Of a stretch of 64,000 bases of DNA, positions 25,785 through 34,495 are shown in pieces. The position numbers and the translations under genes were made by a program. The stretch spans positions 3,059,762 through 3,123,761 of the forward strand of contig NZ_JAFIBM010000001.1 of NCBI RefSeq assembly GCF_017833035.1, written 5' to 3'. The notes below the pieces were generated by a model, which saw only the letters and a list, made by a program, of their open reading frames with translations, was not told where the DNA came from and ran no database searches. Positions within the stretch are counted from its first letter, which is position 1, and each line of letters opens with the position of its first letter. This DNA comes from Frigoribacterium sp. PvP032 (GTDB lineage: Bacteria; Actinomycetota; Actinomycetes; Actinomycetales; Microbacteriaceae).

Positions 25785-26092
25785 GCAGCACCCGCCGGCG
25801 TCAGCCGGTACGAGCGACCAGGCCCGCTCCCCGCGACCGCACACGGATCACCGTGGTCGGCCGGGGGGCGGGCCCCGTCGTGTGGCTGATCCGTCACGTA
25901 CCTGATCCGTCGCGTACCTGATCCGTCTCGTGACGGATCAGGCCTGGCACGGGCCCGGGTGCTGCCGCAGCGCAGCCCCGATCTGGGGCCAGGCCGGGGC
26001 CAGTCACGAGGAGGCGGCACTCCGAACCCGAGACGACGACGCAACGCTCGGGCACGGACGACCGGGCGCTCCCTCCACGGAAGGCCCCGACG
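25785..26092. other. 308-bp gap after osmC, with direct and inverted repeats
   Basis: No gene supported. It contains three direct copies of CTGATCCGTC-N-CGTAC at 16-bp spacing (see 25886-25942) and a hairpin at the last of them. The last 90 bases lead into the small zinc-ribbon gene. Confidence 0.6.
25886..25942. repeat. Three 16-bp direct repeats ending in a perfect hairpin
   Basis: CTGATCCGTC starts at 25886, 25902 and 25918 (period 16 bp). The third copy forms a hairpin: CCTGATCCGTC (25917-25927) pairs with GACGGATCAGG (25932-25942). It lies about 100 bases after osmC; it may be a terminator or a binding array. Confidence 0.8.
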
Positions 26093-26335
26093 ATGCACGA
26101 CGAGACGCGCCCCACGGCGACCCCCACCTGCCCCGACTGCCACGGCCCGGCGCGACTCGTCGACAACCCGTACTACGGCTCCGGACTGAGCGTGCACCCG
26201 TGGGTGCTCACCTGCACGGCCTGCTCGTCGTCGACGTTCGTGCCGCGTCAGGAGCCGCGCACCCGGTCGGTCCCGTGCCCGGTCCGCGGCCGCAGCGCGT
26301 GGGCGCGACTCGCCGCACGGCTAGGCCGACGCTGA
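26093..26335 (+). CDS. Small zinc-ribbon protein
   Basis: 80 residues with two Cys-x-x-Cys knuckles (Cys13/Cys16 and Cys41/Cys44) framing RLVDNPYYGSGLSVHPWVLTC, a likely single zinc ribbon; the C-terminus is Arg-rich. GGAAGG lies about 8 bases before the ATG. Its role (nucleic acid or protein binding) cannot be told. The gene converges on the HAD phosphatase gene with a 16-base gap. Confidence 0.62.
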   Translation: MHDETRPTATPTCPDCHGPARLVDNPYYGSGLSVHPWVLTCTACSSSTFVPRQEPRTRSVPCPVRGRSAWARLAARLGRR

Positions 26336-26351
26336 CCCGTCCGTCCTCGGC

Positions 26352-27056
26352 TCAGCGCAGCCGTCCGACGACGCTCTCGTCGAGCCCGTCGAGCAGCGCC
26401 GCCACGTCGTCCCACACCTCGACCGCGCCGGCCTCGGTCAGCGACGCGCGCGACGTCCCGCCCGAGCGGACGCCGACGCAGGTGACCCCGGCACGACCGG
26501 CCGCCTCCACGTCCCAGACCGCGTCTCCGACCATCACCGCGTGGGCGGCGTCGACACCGGCCTTCTCGAGAGCCCCCTGCACGATGCCGGGGTCCGGCTT
26601 CGCCGTCTCGGCGTCCTCGGACGAGGTCACGGCCCACAGCGCGCCCTCGACGTCGAGCAGGTCGCGCAGCACGGCCAGCTCCTCCTCGGGGGCGCTGGTC
26701 GCGAGCACGACCCGGTGGCCGCGGCGCGTGAGCTCGTCGAGCAGCTCGGTCACCCGGACGAACACGTGCAGGTCGGTGTCGCCGTGGGGCAGGTAGTGCG
26801 CGGAGTGGCGCTCCTTCGCCTCGTCGCCCCGCGCCTCCGCGATCTCGTCGCCCAGCAGGCTCGCGAGCAGCAGCGTGGAGTCCTCGCCGATCGCCTCGTG
26901 GATCCGCCAGCTGTCGACCGGGTGCCCGATGTCGGTGAACGCCTTCGACCAGGCGTCGACGTGGGCGTAGTTCGAGTCGACCAGCGTCCCGTCGATGTCG
27001 AAGAGGACGGCGGTGGTCGGGGCGTCGGTCGAGGAGGCGTGGGTCGCGTCGGTCAT
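26352..27056 (-). CDS. HAD-superfamily phosphatase (phosphoglycolate phosphatase-like)
   Basis: 234 residues from ATG 27056. HAD motifs: FDIDGTLVDSN with nucleophile Asp20 and Asp22, LATSAP (motif II), KPDPGIVQGAL (motif III Lys) and MVGDAVWDVEAA (motif IV). The helical cap after motif I fits subfamily IA (phosphoglycolate or beta-phosphoglucomutase type). An in-frame GTG at 27086 with GGAGGGG before it would add 10 residues and is also plausible. Substrate unknown. Confidence 0.85.
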   Translation of the reverse strand: MTDATHASSTDAPTTAVLFDIDGTLVDSNYAHVDAWSKAFTDIGHPVDSWRIHEAIGEDSTLLLASLLGDEIAEARGDEAKERHSAHYLPHGDTDLHVFVRVTELLDELTRRGHRVVLATSAPEEELAVLRDLLDVEGALWAVTSSEDAETAKPDPGIVQGALEKAGVDAAHAVMVGDAVWDVEAAGRAGVTCVGVRSGGTSRASLTEAGAVEVWDDVAALLDGLDESVVGRLR

Positions 27057-27172
27057 GCCTCCACCCTGTCCCTGCAGTGACTGCACCGACCGCCCCTCCC
27101 CCGGCTGGGCGCTGCCTCCGAGCCTCCTGGGAGCGGGAACACCTGACCGCCTCGCGGGCGTTGGCTGATGAC

Positions 27173-27850
27173 ATGACTACGTACGGAATCATCGGAGCAG
27201 GCAACATCGGCAGCCAGGTCGCCAGGGCGCTCATCGAGCACGGCCACGACGTCGTGATCAGCAACTCGCGCGGGCCGGAGACCCTGACCGACCTGATCGC
27301 CGACCTGGGTGACAAGGCGCGTGCCGCGACGTCCGAGGAGGCGGCGGAGGCTGGCGAGGTCGTCGTCGTCACGGTCCCGCTGAAGAACTACGAGCAGGTG
27401 CCGGTCGCCCCCCTCGCCGGCAAGGTCGTCATCGACACCAACAACTACTACTTCGAGCGCGACGGCCACATCGCCGCCCTCGACAACGGCCTCGACACGG
27501 TGTCGGGCATGCTGCAGCGCCACCTGCCCGAGAGCAAGGTCGCCAAGGGCTTCAACCACATCATGGCGAAGGACATCACCACCGACGGCAAGCCCGCTGG
27601 CACCGAGGGCCGCCGTGCGCTCGCCACGTCGAGCGACTTCGAGGAGGCCGCCGAGCTCATGCAGCGCCTCTACGACGAGATCGGCTTCGACACCGTGAAC
27701 GTCGGCCCGCTGAGCGACAGCTGGCGCGTCGAGCGCGACCAGCCCGCCTACGTCGTGTCGCAGACCCGCTCCGAGCTCGTCGAGAACCTGGCCAAGGCCA
27801 CGCGCGCGACGGCGACGAACGAGCCGGCGCCGCACGCCGACGAGGCGTAG
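27173..27850 (+). CDS. F420H2:NADP oxidoreductase-like / NADPH-dependent F420 reductase family protein
   Basis: 225 residues. A Rossmann nucleotide site opens the protein (YGIIGAGNIGSQVA, 4-17), followed by VVVVTVPLKNY, GKVVIDTNNYYFERDG and VAKGFNHIM, the pattern of the F420-dependent NADP reductase group. Such proteins move hydride between NADPH and F420 or a related acceptor. Whether this species makes F420 cannot be seen here. The ATG at 27173 has only a weak ribosome binding site. Confidence 0.82.
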   Translation: MTTYGIIGAGNIGSQVARALIEHGHDVVISNSRGPETLTDLIADLGDKARAATSEEAAEAGEVVVVTVPLKNYEQVPVAPLAGKVVIDTNNYYFERDGHIAALDNGLDTVSGMLQRHLPESKVAKGFNHIMAKDITTDGKPAGTEGRRALATSSDFEEAAELMQRLYDEIGFDTVNVGPLSDSWRVERDQPAYVVSQTRSELVENLAKATRATATNEPAPHADEA

Positions 27851-27858
27851 CCGCAGCT

Positions 27859-27893
27859 CACCTGCAGGAGGCGCCCCGCACCTCCTGCAGGTG
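27859..27893 (+). terminator. Perfect 13-bp hairpin after the F420/NADP reductase-like gene
   Basis: CACCTGCAGGAGG (27859-27871) pairs perfectly with CCTCCTGCAGGTG (27881-27893); loop of 9. It starts 8 bases after the stop codon. It is built from two opposed AGGAGG words, one of them a full AGGAGGCG. Confidence 0.65.
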
Positions 27894-27925
27894 CACCGCC
27901 TCATGCGTGTGTGACAGGACGCCAC

Positions 27926-27985
27926 GAACCGCGTTCCGAACCATCAACCGCGATAAAACGCGGTTCATGGTGCGGAACGCGGTTC
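27926..27985. repeat. Palindromic element, family 3 copy 2 (probable two-way terminator)
   Basis: Arms of 27 bases (27926-27952 and 27959-27985) match at 25 positions around the loop ATAAAA. The arm begins GAACCGCGTTCCGAACCAT. It lies between convergent genes, like the copy at 13243. Confidence 0.9.
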
Positions 27986-28027
27986 TTCGTGCATCCAGCG
28001 CGTGCGGGTCGGGGACGTGCGACCCCG

Positions 28028-30115
28028 CTAGCGCGTGACGGCGACGAACCCGCCGCCGCGCACCAGCACCACCGACTGGCCCGACACCGTCCGCTGCGAC
28101 ACGAGCGCCCCGCGCGAGTCGTAGCTCGCGACGGTCGACCGCGCCCCGCGCACGCCGACCGTGGTGGGCAGCGGCAGCTTCGAGGTCGACGAGACGAGCT
28201 CGGTCGCCCGTCCGCCGGCCCCGGTCAGCGCGAGGCGCTGCACGAGCGGCCGTACGATCAGCGCGTCCACCGTCACCGGCTGCGACCCGCGTGCCGTCAC
28301 CGTCACGGACGTGGCACCCGGCCCGACCGGGATCGGCAGCGTCTGCGGCAGCAGCGCCCCGGAGGCGGCGGTCACGCCCTGCGCGCCGACGCGTGTCGTC
28401 AGCGTGCCGAGCGGCACCCGTCCGGCCTTCCAGGTCGAGGTCGACACGACTCCCTCGGCACCGAGCAGCACCGGCTCCACGTGGCGGAGCCCCGACCCGG
28501 CAGGCACCGGGATCGTGGCGCTCTGTCCCGGCTGCAGCGTCAGCGCGGCGCCGCCGCTGTACTGCGACTCGCCCGTCCACGCCGAGTCGGGGGTGACGAC
28601 GGTGCCGGTCGTGGGCGACGCGCCCTCGGCCTCGATCGTCGTCAGCCCGTCGCGTGACGCGACCGCGGTCGACGCCTGTGCCAGCGCCGACACGTCGGGG
28701 GCCCCGTCCAGCGCGATCATCGACAGCAGGCCGTGGATCGTGCTCTCGGCCCCGCTGTTGCGGTTGACCGAGCCGTCGGCCTGCACCCCGTCGTTCGTCA
28801 CGCCGGTCGCCGGGTCGTAGACCGGCTTGCCCGAGCGGTTCGTGCCGAAGTACCAGCTGGCCGCGACGGCGGCCACCTGCCGGAAGCCCGCCCCGCCCGA
28901 GGCGTCCGCCACGGCGAGCGCCGACTGCAGGCGCGAGTCGGCGCCGTAGGCGATCTGCGTCTGGTCGACGGGAGTCGGGTACCACGCGTTGTCCGGCCCG
29001 CTGGCGGTCAGCAGGGTCGTCGTGAAGGAGGCGGTGTCGACGACCGCAGGAGCCAGCAGGTCGCTGCGCCCCAGCACAGTCGACGCGCGAGCCAGGGCCG
29101 CGGGCATCTGCGACGCCCACGAGTGCCACATCGAGCGCGAGTTCGTCCACGGCAGCACGGCGCCGTAGGGCCAGGTCTGCGGGTCGCCCGACGCCATGCG
29201 TGCCACGCCCTCGGCGAGCTGAGTCGTCGCGGTGCGCACGACCGCGTCGTCGGGGGCGACGGCCACGTACGAGCTGAGGCCGAGCACGGCCTCGGCCGTG
29301 GCGTCGGCGCCGTCGACGATCAGCCACGCGGGCACCTTCGTGCCGTCGGCGACGTCGTACTGCCCGTAGCGCGAGAGCGTGTCGCGCTGCAGCGCGGTCA
29401 CGCCGAGCTGGAGGCGCTGCTGCAGGAACGCGGCGAACTCCGGGTCCTCGTCGCGGAACGCCGCGTAGCCCTCGCCGAACGCCCAGATGCTGCGGGCGAG
29501 CCAGTAGCTGTTGCCGCTGTCGGAGGGGTCGGGCAGCTCGACCGGGACGGGGCTGCGGTTGAACGTGCCGTCCGGCTGCATCCACAGCACGACGTTGCCC
29601 GAGGCGGGGCCGGTCGTGGTCTGGAAGTACGCCGTCGCGCGCAGCAGCTCGTACGCCTTGTCGCGGCTCGCCTCAGCGCCGGTCTGCTGCCAGTCGCGCA
29701 GGTAGACGACCGCGGCCCGCGACACGTCGTCCGAGTTGTATGCGCCCTGCCCCCAGTAGCCCGTCGCGGTGTCGAGCGGACCGCCGCCCACGCGGGCGAA
29801 CGTGCCGCCGTCACGGGCGTCGGCGTAGGTCCACGGCAGGGTCAGCGTCGGCTCGCTGTCGAGGCGGTACGACGTGTGCCCCTCCTCGGCCGCGGGCGTC
29901 GTCTGGTCGAGGAGGAAGTCGAGGTGCGCGAGGTTCGTCAGCGGCGCGGGCGCCGCGGCGGCCGTCGGCGCGGCAGCGCTCGGCGCAGCCGGCGCAGGTG
30001 CCGCAGGTGCCGCAGGAGGCGCGGCGGACGCCGGCAGCGCCCCCGTCACCCCCAGCGCGATCGCGGTCGTGGCGGCCAGGGCGAGCCCGGCCCATCGTGA
30101 GGTGCGTGCGGTCAT
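28028..30115 (-). CDS. Large secreted protein of the glycan locus, probable carbohydrate-active enzyme
   Basis: 695 residues. A signal peptide (about 1-31, ending ALPASA) is followed by a 35-residue Ala/Pro linker. The main domain (about 75-480) is rich in paired helices with aromatic and Asp-rich turns (YWGQGAYNSDDVSRAAVVYLRDW, GNSYWLARSIWAFGEGYAAF, WTNSRSMWHSWASQMPAAL), suggesting a six-hairpin (alpha/alpha) barrel as in glycosidases and lyases. A beta-rich C-terminal region (TIEAEGASP, ESQYSGGAALTLQPGQSATIPVPAGSG) resembles a CBM6/35-like module. AAGGAGGCG precedes the ATG. Exact activity unknown; context says it acts outside the cell on the glycan taken up by the ABC importer. Confidence 0.68.
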   Translation of the reverse strand: MTARTSRWAGLALAATTAIALGVTGALPASAAPPAAPAAPAPAAPSAAAPTAAAAPAPLTNLAHLDFLLDQTTPAAEEGHTSYRLDSEPTLTLPWTYADARDGGTFARVGGGPLDTATGYWGQGAYNSDDVSRAAVVYLRDWQQTGAEASRDKAYELLRATAYFQTTTGPASGNVVLWMQPDGTFNRSPVPVELPDPSDSGNSYWLARSIWAFGEGYAAFRDEDPEFAAFLQQRLQLGVTALQRDTLSRYGQYDVADGTKVPAWLIVDGADATAEAVLGLSSYVAVAPDDAVVRTATTQLAEGVARMASGDPQTWPYGAVLPWTNSRSMWHSWASQMPAALARASTVLGRSDLLAPAVVDTASFTTTLLTASGPDNAWYPTPVDQTQIAYGADSRLQSALAVADASGGAGFRQVAAVAASWYFGTNRSGKPVYDPATGVTNDGVQADGSVNRNSGAESTIHGLLSMIALDGAPDVSALAQASTAVASRDGLTTIEAEGASPTTGTVVTPDSAWTGESQYSGGAALTLQPGQSATIPVPAGSGLRHVEPVLLGAEGVVSTSTWKAGRVPLGTLTTRVGAQGVTAASGALLPQTLPIPVGPGATSVTVTARGSQPVTVDALIVRPLVQRLALTGAGGRATELVSSTSKLPLPTTVGVRGARSTVASYDSRGALVSQRTVSGQSVVLVRGGGFVAVTR

Positions 30116-30153
30116 CGTCGACCGCCTCCTTCTGTCTCGTCGTGCATGGTCGT

Positions 30154-30210
30154 CGAGTTGCCCCGGGATGTCGGGTCGACTCGTTTCAGGTGACGTTTCG
30201 GGGCAACTCG
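30154..30210. repeat. Palindromic element, family 4 copy 2
   Basis: Perfect 11-base arms CGAGTTGCCCC (30154-30164) and GGGGCAACTCG (30200-30210), same arm-to-arm spacing as the copy at 24693. It lies just after the end of the GH130-like gene at 30239 and before the secreted-protein gene. Confidence 0.85.
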
Positions 30211-30238
30211 CCCGCAGGCGCAAGCGCAAGCGTGTGCG

Positions 30239-31309
30239 TCAGGCGCGGTCGAGCCGGGCGACGCCGATCTTCGAGTCGGCCATGCCGTAGAAGACGAACG
30301 GCACCCCGTCCACCTCCTCGATCGCGGTGGGGAACACCACGTTCGGCACGATGCCGTCGCGCTCGTCGGCGGTCTCGGCCTCGAGCAGGGGCACGGCCGA
30401 GCGGGTCACGACGCGGGACGGGTCGTCCGCGTCGAGGATCATGCCGCCCGCGGCGTAGTTGACGTTCTGCTGCTGGGCGAACACGTCGTCGATGACGCCC
30501 GTGACGCCGTGGTGCAGCAGCAGCCAGCCCTCCGGCACGCGGCGCGGGGGCGGGCCGCCGCCGATCTTGAGCTCCTCGAAAGGGAACTCCGGCCCGGCCA
30601 CGGGGCGGTGCTGCCCCCAGCGGGCCAGGGCACGCTCGTCGGCCGCGACCGCGTCGACGGGCACGTAGCTGATCCAGATCGAGTGTCGGCCGTCGGTCAC
30701 GCCGGCCGGCAGCGGGCTGCCCTCGCCCGGCACGGTGGCGCCGATGTGCCACATCGGCCGGTGCAGCACGGCGAAGCTCCGCACGCCGTCGGGCGCGGTG
30801 ACCGGCGACGGGAAGAACGTCGTGTCCTTGTTGTGGAACAGGCCGAGGTCGGTGTCGAGCTCGTCGACGTAGTCGAAGGTCACGGGCCCGAGGCGGCGCC
30901 ACTCGCGCAGGTCGTCGCTGACGGCGACGGCCGTGCGGGGGCCGAGCGGGCCGTACGCGACGTAGGTCATCACGTGCAGGCCGAGCTCGTCGACCCAGGT
31001 GACGCGCGGGTCCTCGACGCCCGAGTGCGTGGCGCCGCGCTCCCAGCCGCGGTCGGGGGCGAGGACGACGCCCTGGCGCTCGACGCCGACGGGCACGCCG
31101 TCGTCGACGAGCACGCGGGCGAGGCCGACGCGCGAGACGTTGCCGGCGGCGACGAGCCGCGGCAGCAGGTACAGCTCGCCGTCGGGCCCGCGGCCCGAGC
31201 CGGGGTTGAGCACGCCCTCGGCCTCGAGCGGCTCGTCGGGGTCGGGCACCATGACGACGCCGAGGCGCGTCAGGCGGTAGGGGAACGGAGGAGGTGCGGT
31301 GTCGGTCAC
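30239..31309 (-). CDS. GH130-like glycoside phosphorylase/hydrolase
   Basis: 356 residues with a five-bladed propeller pattern. The GH130 catalytic Asp region is GVEDPRVTWVD (97-107, with Asp100); the N-terminal NPGSGRGPDGELYLLPRLV and later YVAYGPLGPRTAVAVSDDL fit the family. GH130 enzymes mostly phosphorolyse beta-mannosides, some hydrolyse them. No signal peptide, so it works in the cytoplasm on imported sugar. GTG 31309 follows AGGAGA. Last gene before the secreted protein; the second GH130-like enzyme is at 34496. Confidence 0.85.
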   Translation of the reverse strand: MTDTAPPPFPYRLTRLGVVMVPDPDEPLEAEGVLNPGSGRGPDGELYLLPRLVAAGNVSRVGLARVLVDDGVPVGVERQGVVLAPDRGWERGATHSGVEDPRVTWVDELGLHVMTYVAYGPLGPRTAVAVSDDLREWRRLGPVTFDYVDELDTDLGLFHNKDTTFFPSPVTAPDGVRSFAVLHRPMWHIGATVPGEGSPLPAGVTDGRHSIWISYVPVDAVAADERALARWGQHRPVAGPEFPFEELKIGGGPPPRRVPEGWLLLHHGVTGVIDDVFAQQQNVNYAAGGMILDADDPSRVVTRSAVPLLEAETADERDGIVPNVVFPTAIEEVDGVPFVFYGMADSKIGVARLDRA

Positions 31310-31322
31310 GGGGGATCTCCTG

Positions 31323-32156
31323 TCAGCCCTTCACGCTCGAGCCGACGTCGGTCGAGATGAAGTAGCGCTGGAACACGATGAACAGCAGCACGACGGGGGC
31401 GGCGAGCACGACGGCTCCGGCCAGGGTCGCGCCGAAGGGGTTGGCGGCGGTGGCGGCGACGTTCGAGATGTAGTTCGCCAGCGAGACGGCGAGCGGCTGC
31501 ATCGACGCCTCCTTGGTGATCAGGAACGGCCAGAGGAACTCGTTCCACGGCCCGATGAACGTCAGCAGCAGGGCCGTGACGAGCGCGGGGCGGACGAGCG
31601 GCAGGGCGATGTTCCACAGCAGCCGGAACTCGCCGGTGCCGTCGATCCGTGCCGCCTCGAACAGCTCGCGGGGCAGCTGCAGGAAGTACTGCCTGAAGAT
31701 GATCACCGCCGTCGAGTTGATGGCGAACGGCAGGATCATGCCGAGGTAGTTGTCGCTCAGCCCGTAGTTCCGCGCGATGAGCACGTACAGCGGGATGACC
31801 AGCAGCTGGAACGGCACCACCTGCACGAGCAGCGCGAGCGCGAAGGTCACCCCGCGTCCCCGCCACTGCAGCACGGCGAGCGCGTAGCCGACGAGCACCC
31901 CGAACACGACGGTGCAGATCAGCACCCCTGCGGTGAAGATGCCCGAGTTGACGAGCCCCGTGAGCAGCCCGATGCGGCTGTCGATCGCGGCGTAGTTCTC
32001 GAGGGTGAGGTTCGACGGGTGCGGGAACGCGCCCGCGACGGTCGGGTCGGGCCGGGCCTGCAACGAGCCGATCACCATGTAGTAGAACGGGAAGAGGAAC
32101 GCGAGCGCCCCGAGCGCGAGCACGACGCCTCGCAGCGTGGTCTGGGTCCTGGACAT
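31323..32156 (-). CDS. ABC sugar importer permease, MalG-type
   Basis: 277 residues with six predicted membrane segments. The cytoplasmic EAA loop that docks on the ATPase is LFEAARIDGTGEFRLLWNIALPLVRPA. Forms a heterodimer with the permease encoded immediately upstream (one base between stop and start). No ATPase gene is in this locus, so a shared MsiK-type ATPase encoded elsewhere is probably used, as is usual for CUT1 importers in actinobacteria. Confidence 0.92.
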   Translation of the reverse strand: MSRTQTTLRGVVLALGALAFLFPFYYMVIGSLQARPDPTVAGAFPHPSNLTLENYAAIDSRIGLLTGLVNSGIFTAGVLICTVVFGVLVGYALAVLQWRGRGVTFALALLVQVVPFQLLVIPLYVLIARNYGLSDNYLGMILPFAINSTAVIIFRQYFLQLPRELFEAARIDGTGEFRLLWNIALPLVRPALVTALLLTFIGPWNEFLWPFLITKEASMQPLAVSLANYISNVAATAANPFGATLAGAVVLAAPVVLLFIVFQRYFISTDVGSSVKG

Positions 32157-32157
32157 C

Positions 32158-33132
32158 TCAGTCCTCCTTGCCGCCGGCGAACCGGTTCTGCAGCAGCGCG
32201 ATGATCAGCACGAGCACGACGAGCACGACGCCGATCGCGGCCGCCTGGTCGGGGTTCCCCTGCTCGATGCCCTTCTGGTACATCAGCAGCACGGGCGAGG
32301 TGGAGGCGCCGTTCGGGCCGCCTCCGCCGGTGAGCAGGTACGGCTCGGTGAACAGGTTCGCCCCGGTCACCGTCGACACGAGCAGCACCAGCACGGTCGC
32401 GGGGCGCACCCCGGGCACGGTGACGGTGAAGAACGAGCGGATCGGCCCTGCACCGTCGCTCGACGCCGCCTCGTAGAGCTCCTTCGGCACGTTCTGCAGC
32501 GCCGCGAGGTACAGCAGGATGTAGAACCCGAGCTGCTTCCACGTGACGAACAGCGCGATCGAGGGCATCGCCCAGGCCGAGTTGATCAGCCACGACGGCG
32601 ACGGCGCCAGCGGCCCCAGCACCTGGTTGACCAGGCCGCTCCCGTTGAAGAGGAACAGCCAGACGGCCACGACGGCGACGCTGGCCGCGAGGTACGGCAC
32701 GTAGAAGGCGACGCGGAGGAAGCCCTTGAAGTGCGACACCTTGTCGAGCGCCGACGCCAGCACCATGCTCAGCACGACCGTGAGCGGCACGTTGATGACC
32801 AGGAAGATCCCGACGTTGCCGAACGACCGGAGGACGGCCGGGTCGGTGAACGCCGTGACGAAGTTCGCCAGCCCGACGAAGGGCCGGTCGACGACTGCGC
32901 CCGGCGCCGTGAAGAAGTAGTCGTGGAACGCGATGTAGACCGCGTACACCAGCGGGTACGCGAAGACCGCGAGCACGAATATCAGGTACGGCGCGCTGAG
33001 GAGCAGGCCGAGCGGGTTCTTGCCCAGCAGCGAGCCTCGCCCGCGGGCCTTCCGACCCGAGGAGGCGGGGGGCGCCTCCTCGGGTCGGCTGCCGGTGACC
33101 GGGGCGGTCGCCCCGGCACGGAGGGAGGACAC
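32158..33132 (-). CDS. ABC sugar importer permease, MalF-type
   Basis: 324 residues; six membrane segments after a 45-residue polar N-terminus. EAA loop: LYEAASSDGAGPIRSFFTVTVPGVRPA. GTG 33132 was chosen because it starts 5 bases after the stop of the binding-protein gene. The N-terminal codons contain a perfect 12-bp inverted repeat made of AGGAGGCG and its complement (33056-33084), encoding RPEEAPPASSG. Confidence 0.92.
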   Translation of the reverse strand: MSSLRAGATAPVTGSRPEEAPPASSGRKARGRGSLLGKNPLGLLLSAPYLIFVLAVFAYPLVYAVYIAFHDYFFTAPGAVVDRPFVGLANFVTAFTDPAVLRSFGNVGIFLVINVPLTVVLSMVLASALDKVSHFKGFLRVAFYVPYLAASVAVVAVWLFLFNGSGLVNQVLGPLAPSPSWLINSAWAMPSIALFVTWKQLGFYILLYLAALQNVPKELYEAASSDGAGPIRSFFTVTVPGVRPATVLVLLVSTVTGANLFTEPYLLTGGGGPNGASTSPVLLMYQKGIEQGNPDQAAAIGVVLVVLVLIIALLQNRFAGGKED

Positions 33133-33137
33133 GGGTC

Positions 33138-34427
33138 TCAGCCCTGGGCCGCGAGCTCGTCGACCTTGTCGGCCGCGTCCTTCAGCGACGATCCGACGTC
33201 GCCCTCGCCGAAGATCACGCTCTTTGACCACGCGTCACGGAACGCCTGCAGCTCGGCCACGGTGTTCGGGCCAGCCGGCACCTCGATGGTGCGGGCAGCC
33301 TGGTCGCCGAAGAGCGCGTACGACGGGTTGGCGTCGAAGTAGTCGGAGTAGGTCGAGGCGAGGTCGGTGCGGATCGGCATCTGGCCCGTGGTCTCGAGCA
33401 GGGCGCGGTCGGAGTCCTCGCTGGTCGAGTACTTCAGGAACTCCCACGCCGTGCCCTGGTTCTCGCACGCCGTGTACATGCCGACGTTCTTGGCGTCGCT
33501 GAACGTGTAGGTGTCCTCCGGGCTGGTGCCGTCCTTCGTCGGCACCGGAACGGCGCCCCAGTTGACGTCCTCGTACACGTTGACGGCCCACGGCCCGACG
33601 ATCGACATCGCGGCCTCGCCGTCGGCGAAGCTGTCGCCCGTGTACTGCTCCTGGCCGGCCAGGCCCTGGTCGTAGAGGTCGCGCCAGAAGCCGGCGACGT
33701 CCTCGCCGGCCCCGTCGGCGAAGGTGGCCTTGCCGTCCTCGACGAGGCCCGTGCCGCCGGTCTCGGCCGCGTAGAGCGGCATGAAGTCGAACTGCGACTG
33801 GAAGAACTCGCTGGTCGGCGCGGGGTGGATCGCGTAGTCGGAGACGCCGGCGTCGACGAGCGTCTTGCTCGTCGCGAGGAAGTCGTCGTAGGTCGACAGC
33901 TCGGGGTTCTCGGCGTCGAGCCCGGCCTTGGTGAAGAGGTCCTTGTTGTAGAAGATCATCACGGGGTTCGACTTCCAGGGCAGCTGGTAGTACTTGCCGT
34001 CGGCGTCCTGGTACTGCTCGGCGAGGTCGCCGCTGCGGTCCTCGATGTACTTCGCGCCGTCGTCGAAGCTCGACAGGTCGACGAGGCCGCCCTGCTTCTG
34101 GAACTGGCCGACAGCGCTCGGGGCCGTGTTGTAGACGAGGCAGGGCGCGTTGCCTGCCGTGATGGCGGCGCCGATCACTTCTTCGCTCGACTTGCCGGCC
34201 GGGATCTCCTGGCCCTTGACCTGCTCGTCGGGGTGGTCGGCGTTCCAGGACGCGACCGTGGCCTTGCCCCACTCGACCTCGGACTCGTTGTTCGAGTACC
34301 AGATGGTGATGGGGCCCTTCGCGGTGAGGGCGTCGCCTCCGCCGCCTCCCCCGCCGCCCGAGCAGGCGGTCAGGCCGAGGCCGGCGAGCAGGACGGTGGC
34401 TCCGATGAGTGCTGTGCGTCGTTGCAC
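33138..34427 (-). CDS. ABC sugar-binding lipoprotein
   Basis: 429 residues. Lipobox Cys22 (LGLTACS) followed by eight glycines. The rest is an extracellular solute-binding protein family 1 fold: ITIWYSNNESEVEWGKATVASWN, LPWKSNPVMIFYNKDLFTKAGL, FADGEAAMSIVGPWAVNVYEDVNW. It captures an oligosaccharide for the permeases encoded downstream. GTG 34427 follows AAGGAGAA. Specificity is not readable; the adjacent GH130-like enzymes suggest a mannose-containing ligand. Confidence 0.93.
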   Translation of the reverse strand: MQRRTALIGATVLLAGLGLTACSGGGGGGGGDALTAKGPITIWYSNNESEVEWGKATVASWNADHPDEQVKGQEIPAGKSSEEVIGAAITAGNAPCLVYNTAPSAVGQFQKQGGLVDLSSFDDGAKYIEDRSGDLAEQYQDADGKYYQLPWKSNPVMIFYNKDLFTKAGLDAENPELSTYDDFLATSKTLVDAGVSDYAIHPAPTSEFFQSQFDFMPLYAAETGGTGLVEDGKATFADGAGEDVAGFWRDLYDQGLAGQEQYTGDSFADGEAAMSIVGPWAVNVYEDVNWGAVPVPTKDGTSPEDTYTFSDAKNVGMYTACENQGTAWEFLKYSTSEDSDRALLETTGQMPIRTDLASTYSDYFDANPSYALFGDQAARTIEVPAGPNTVAELQAFRDAWSKSVIFGEGDVGSSLKDAADKVDELAAQG

Positions 34428-34495
34428 GGTGTTCTCCTTGGGTTCGGGTGGTGCGCTGCGGTGCAGGGGTCGTGCGGGTGAGGGTGTCGTGCGGG

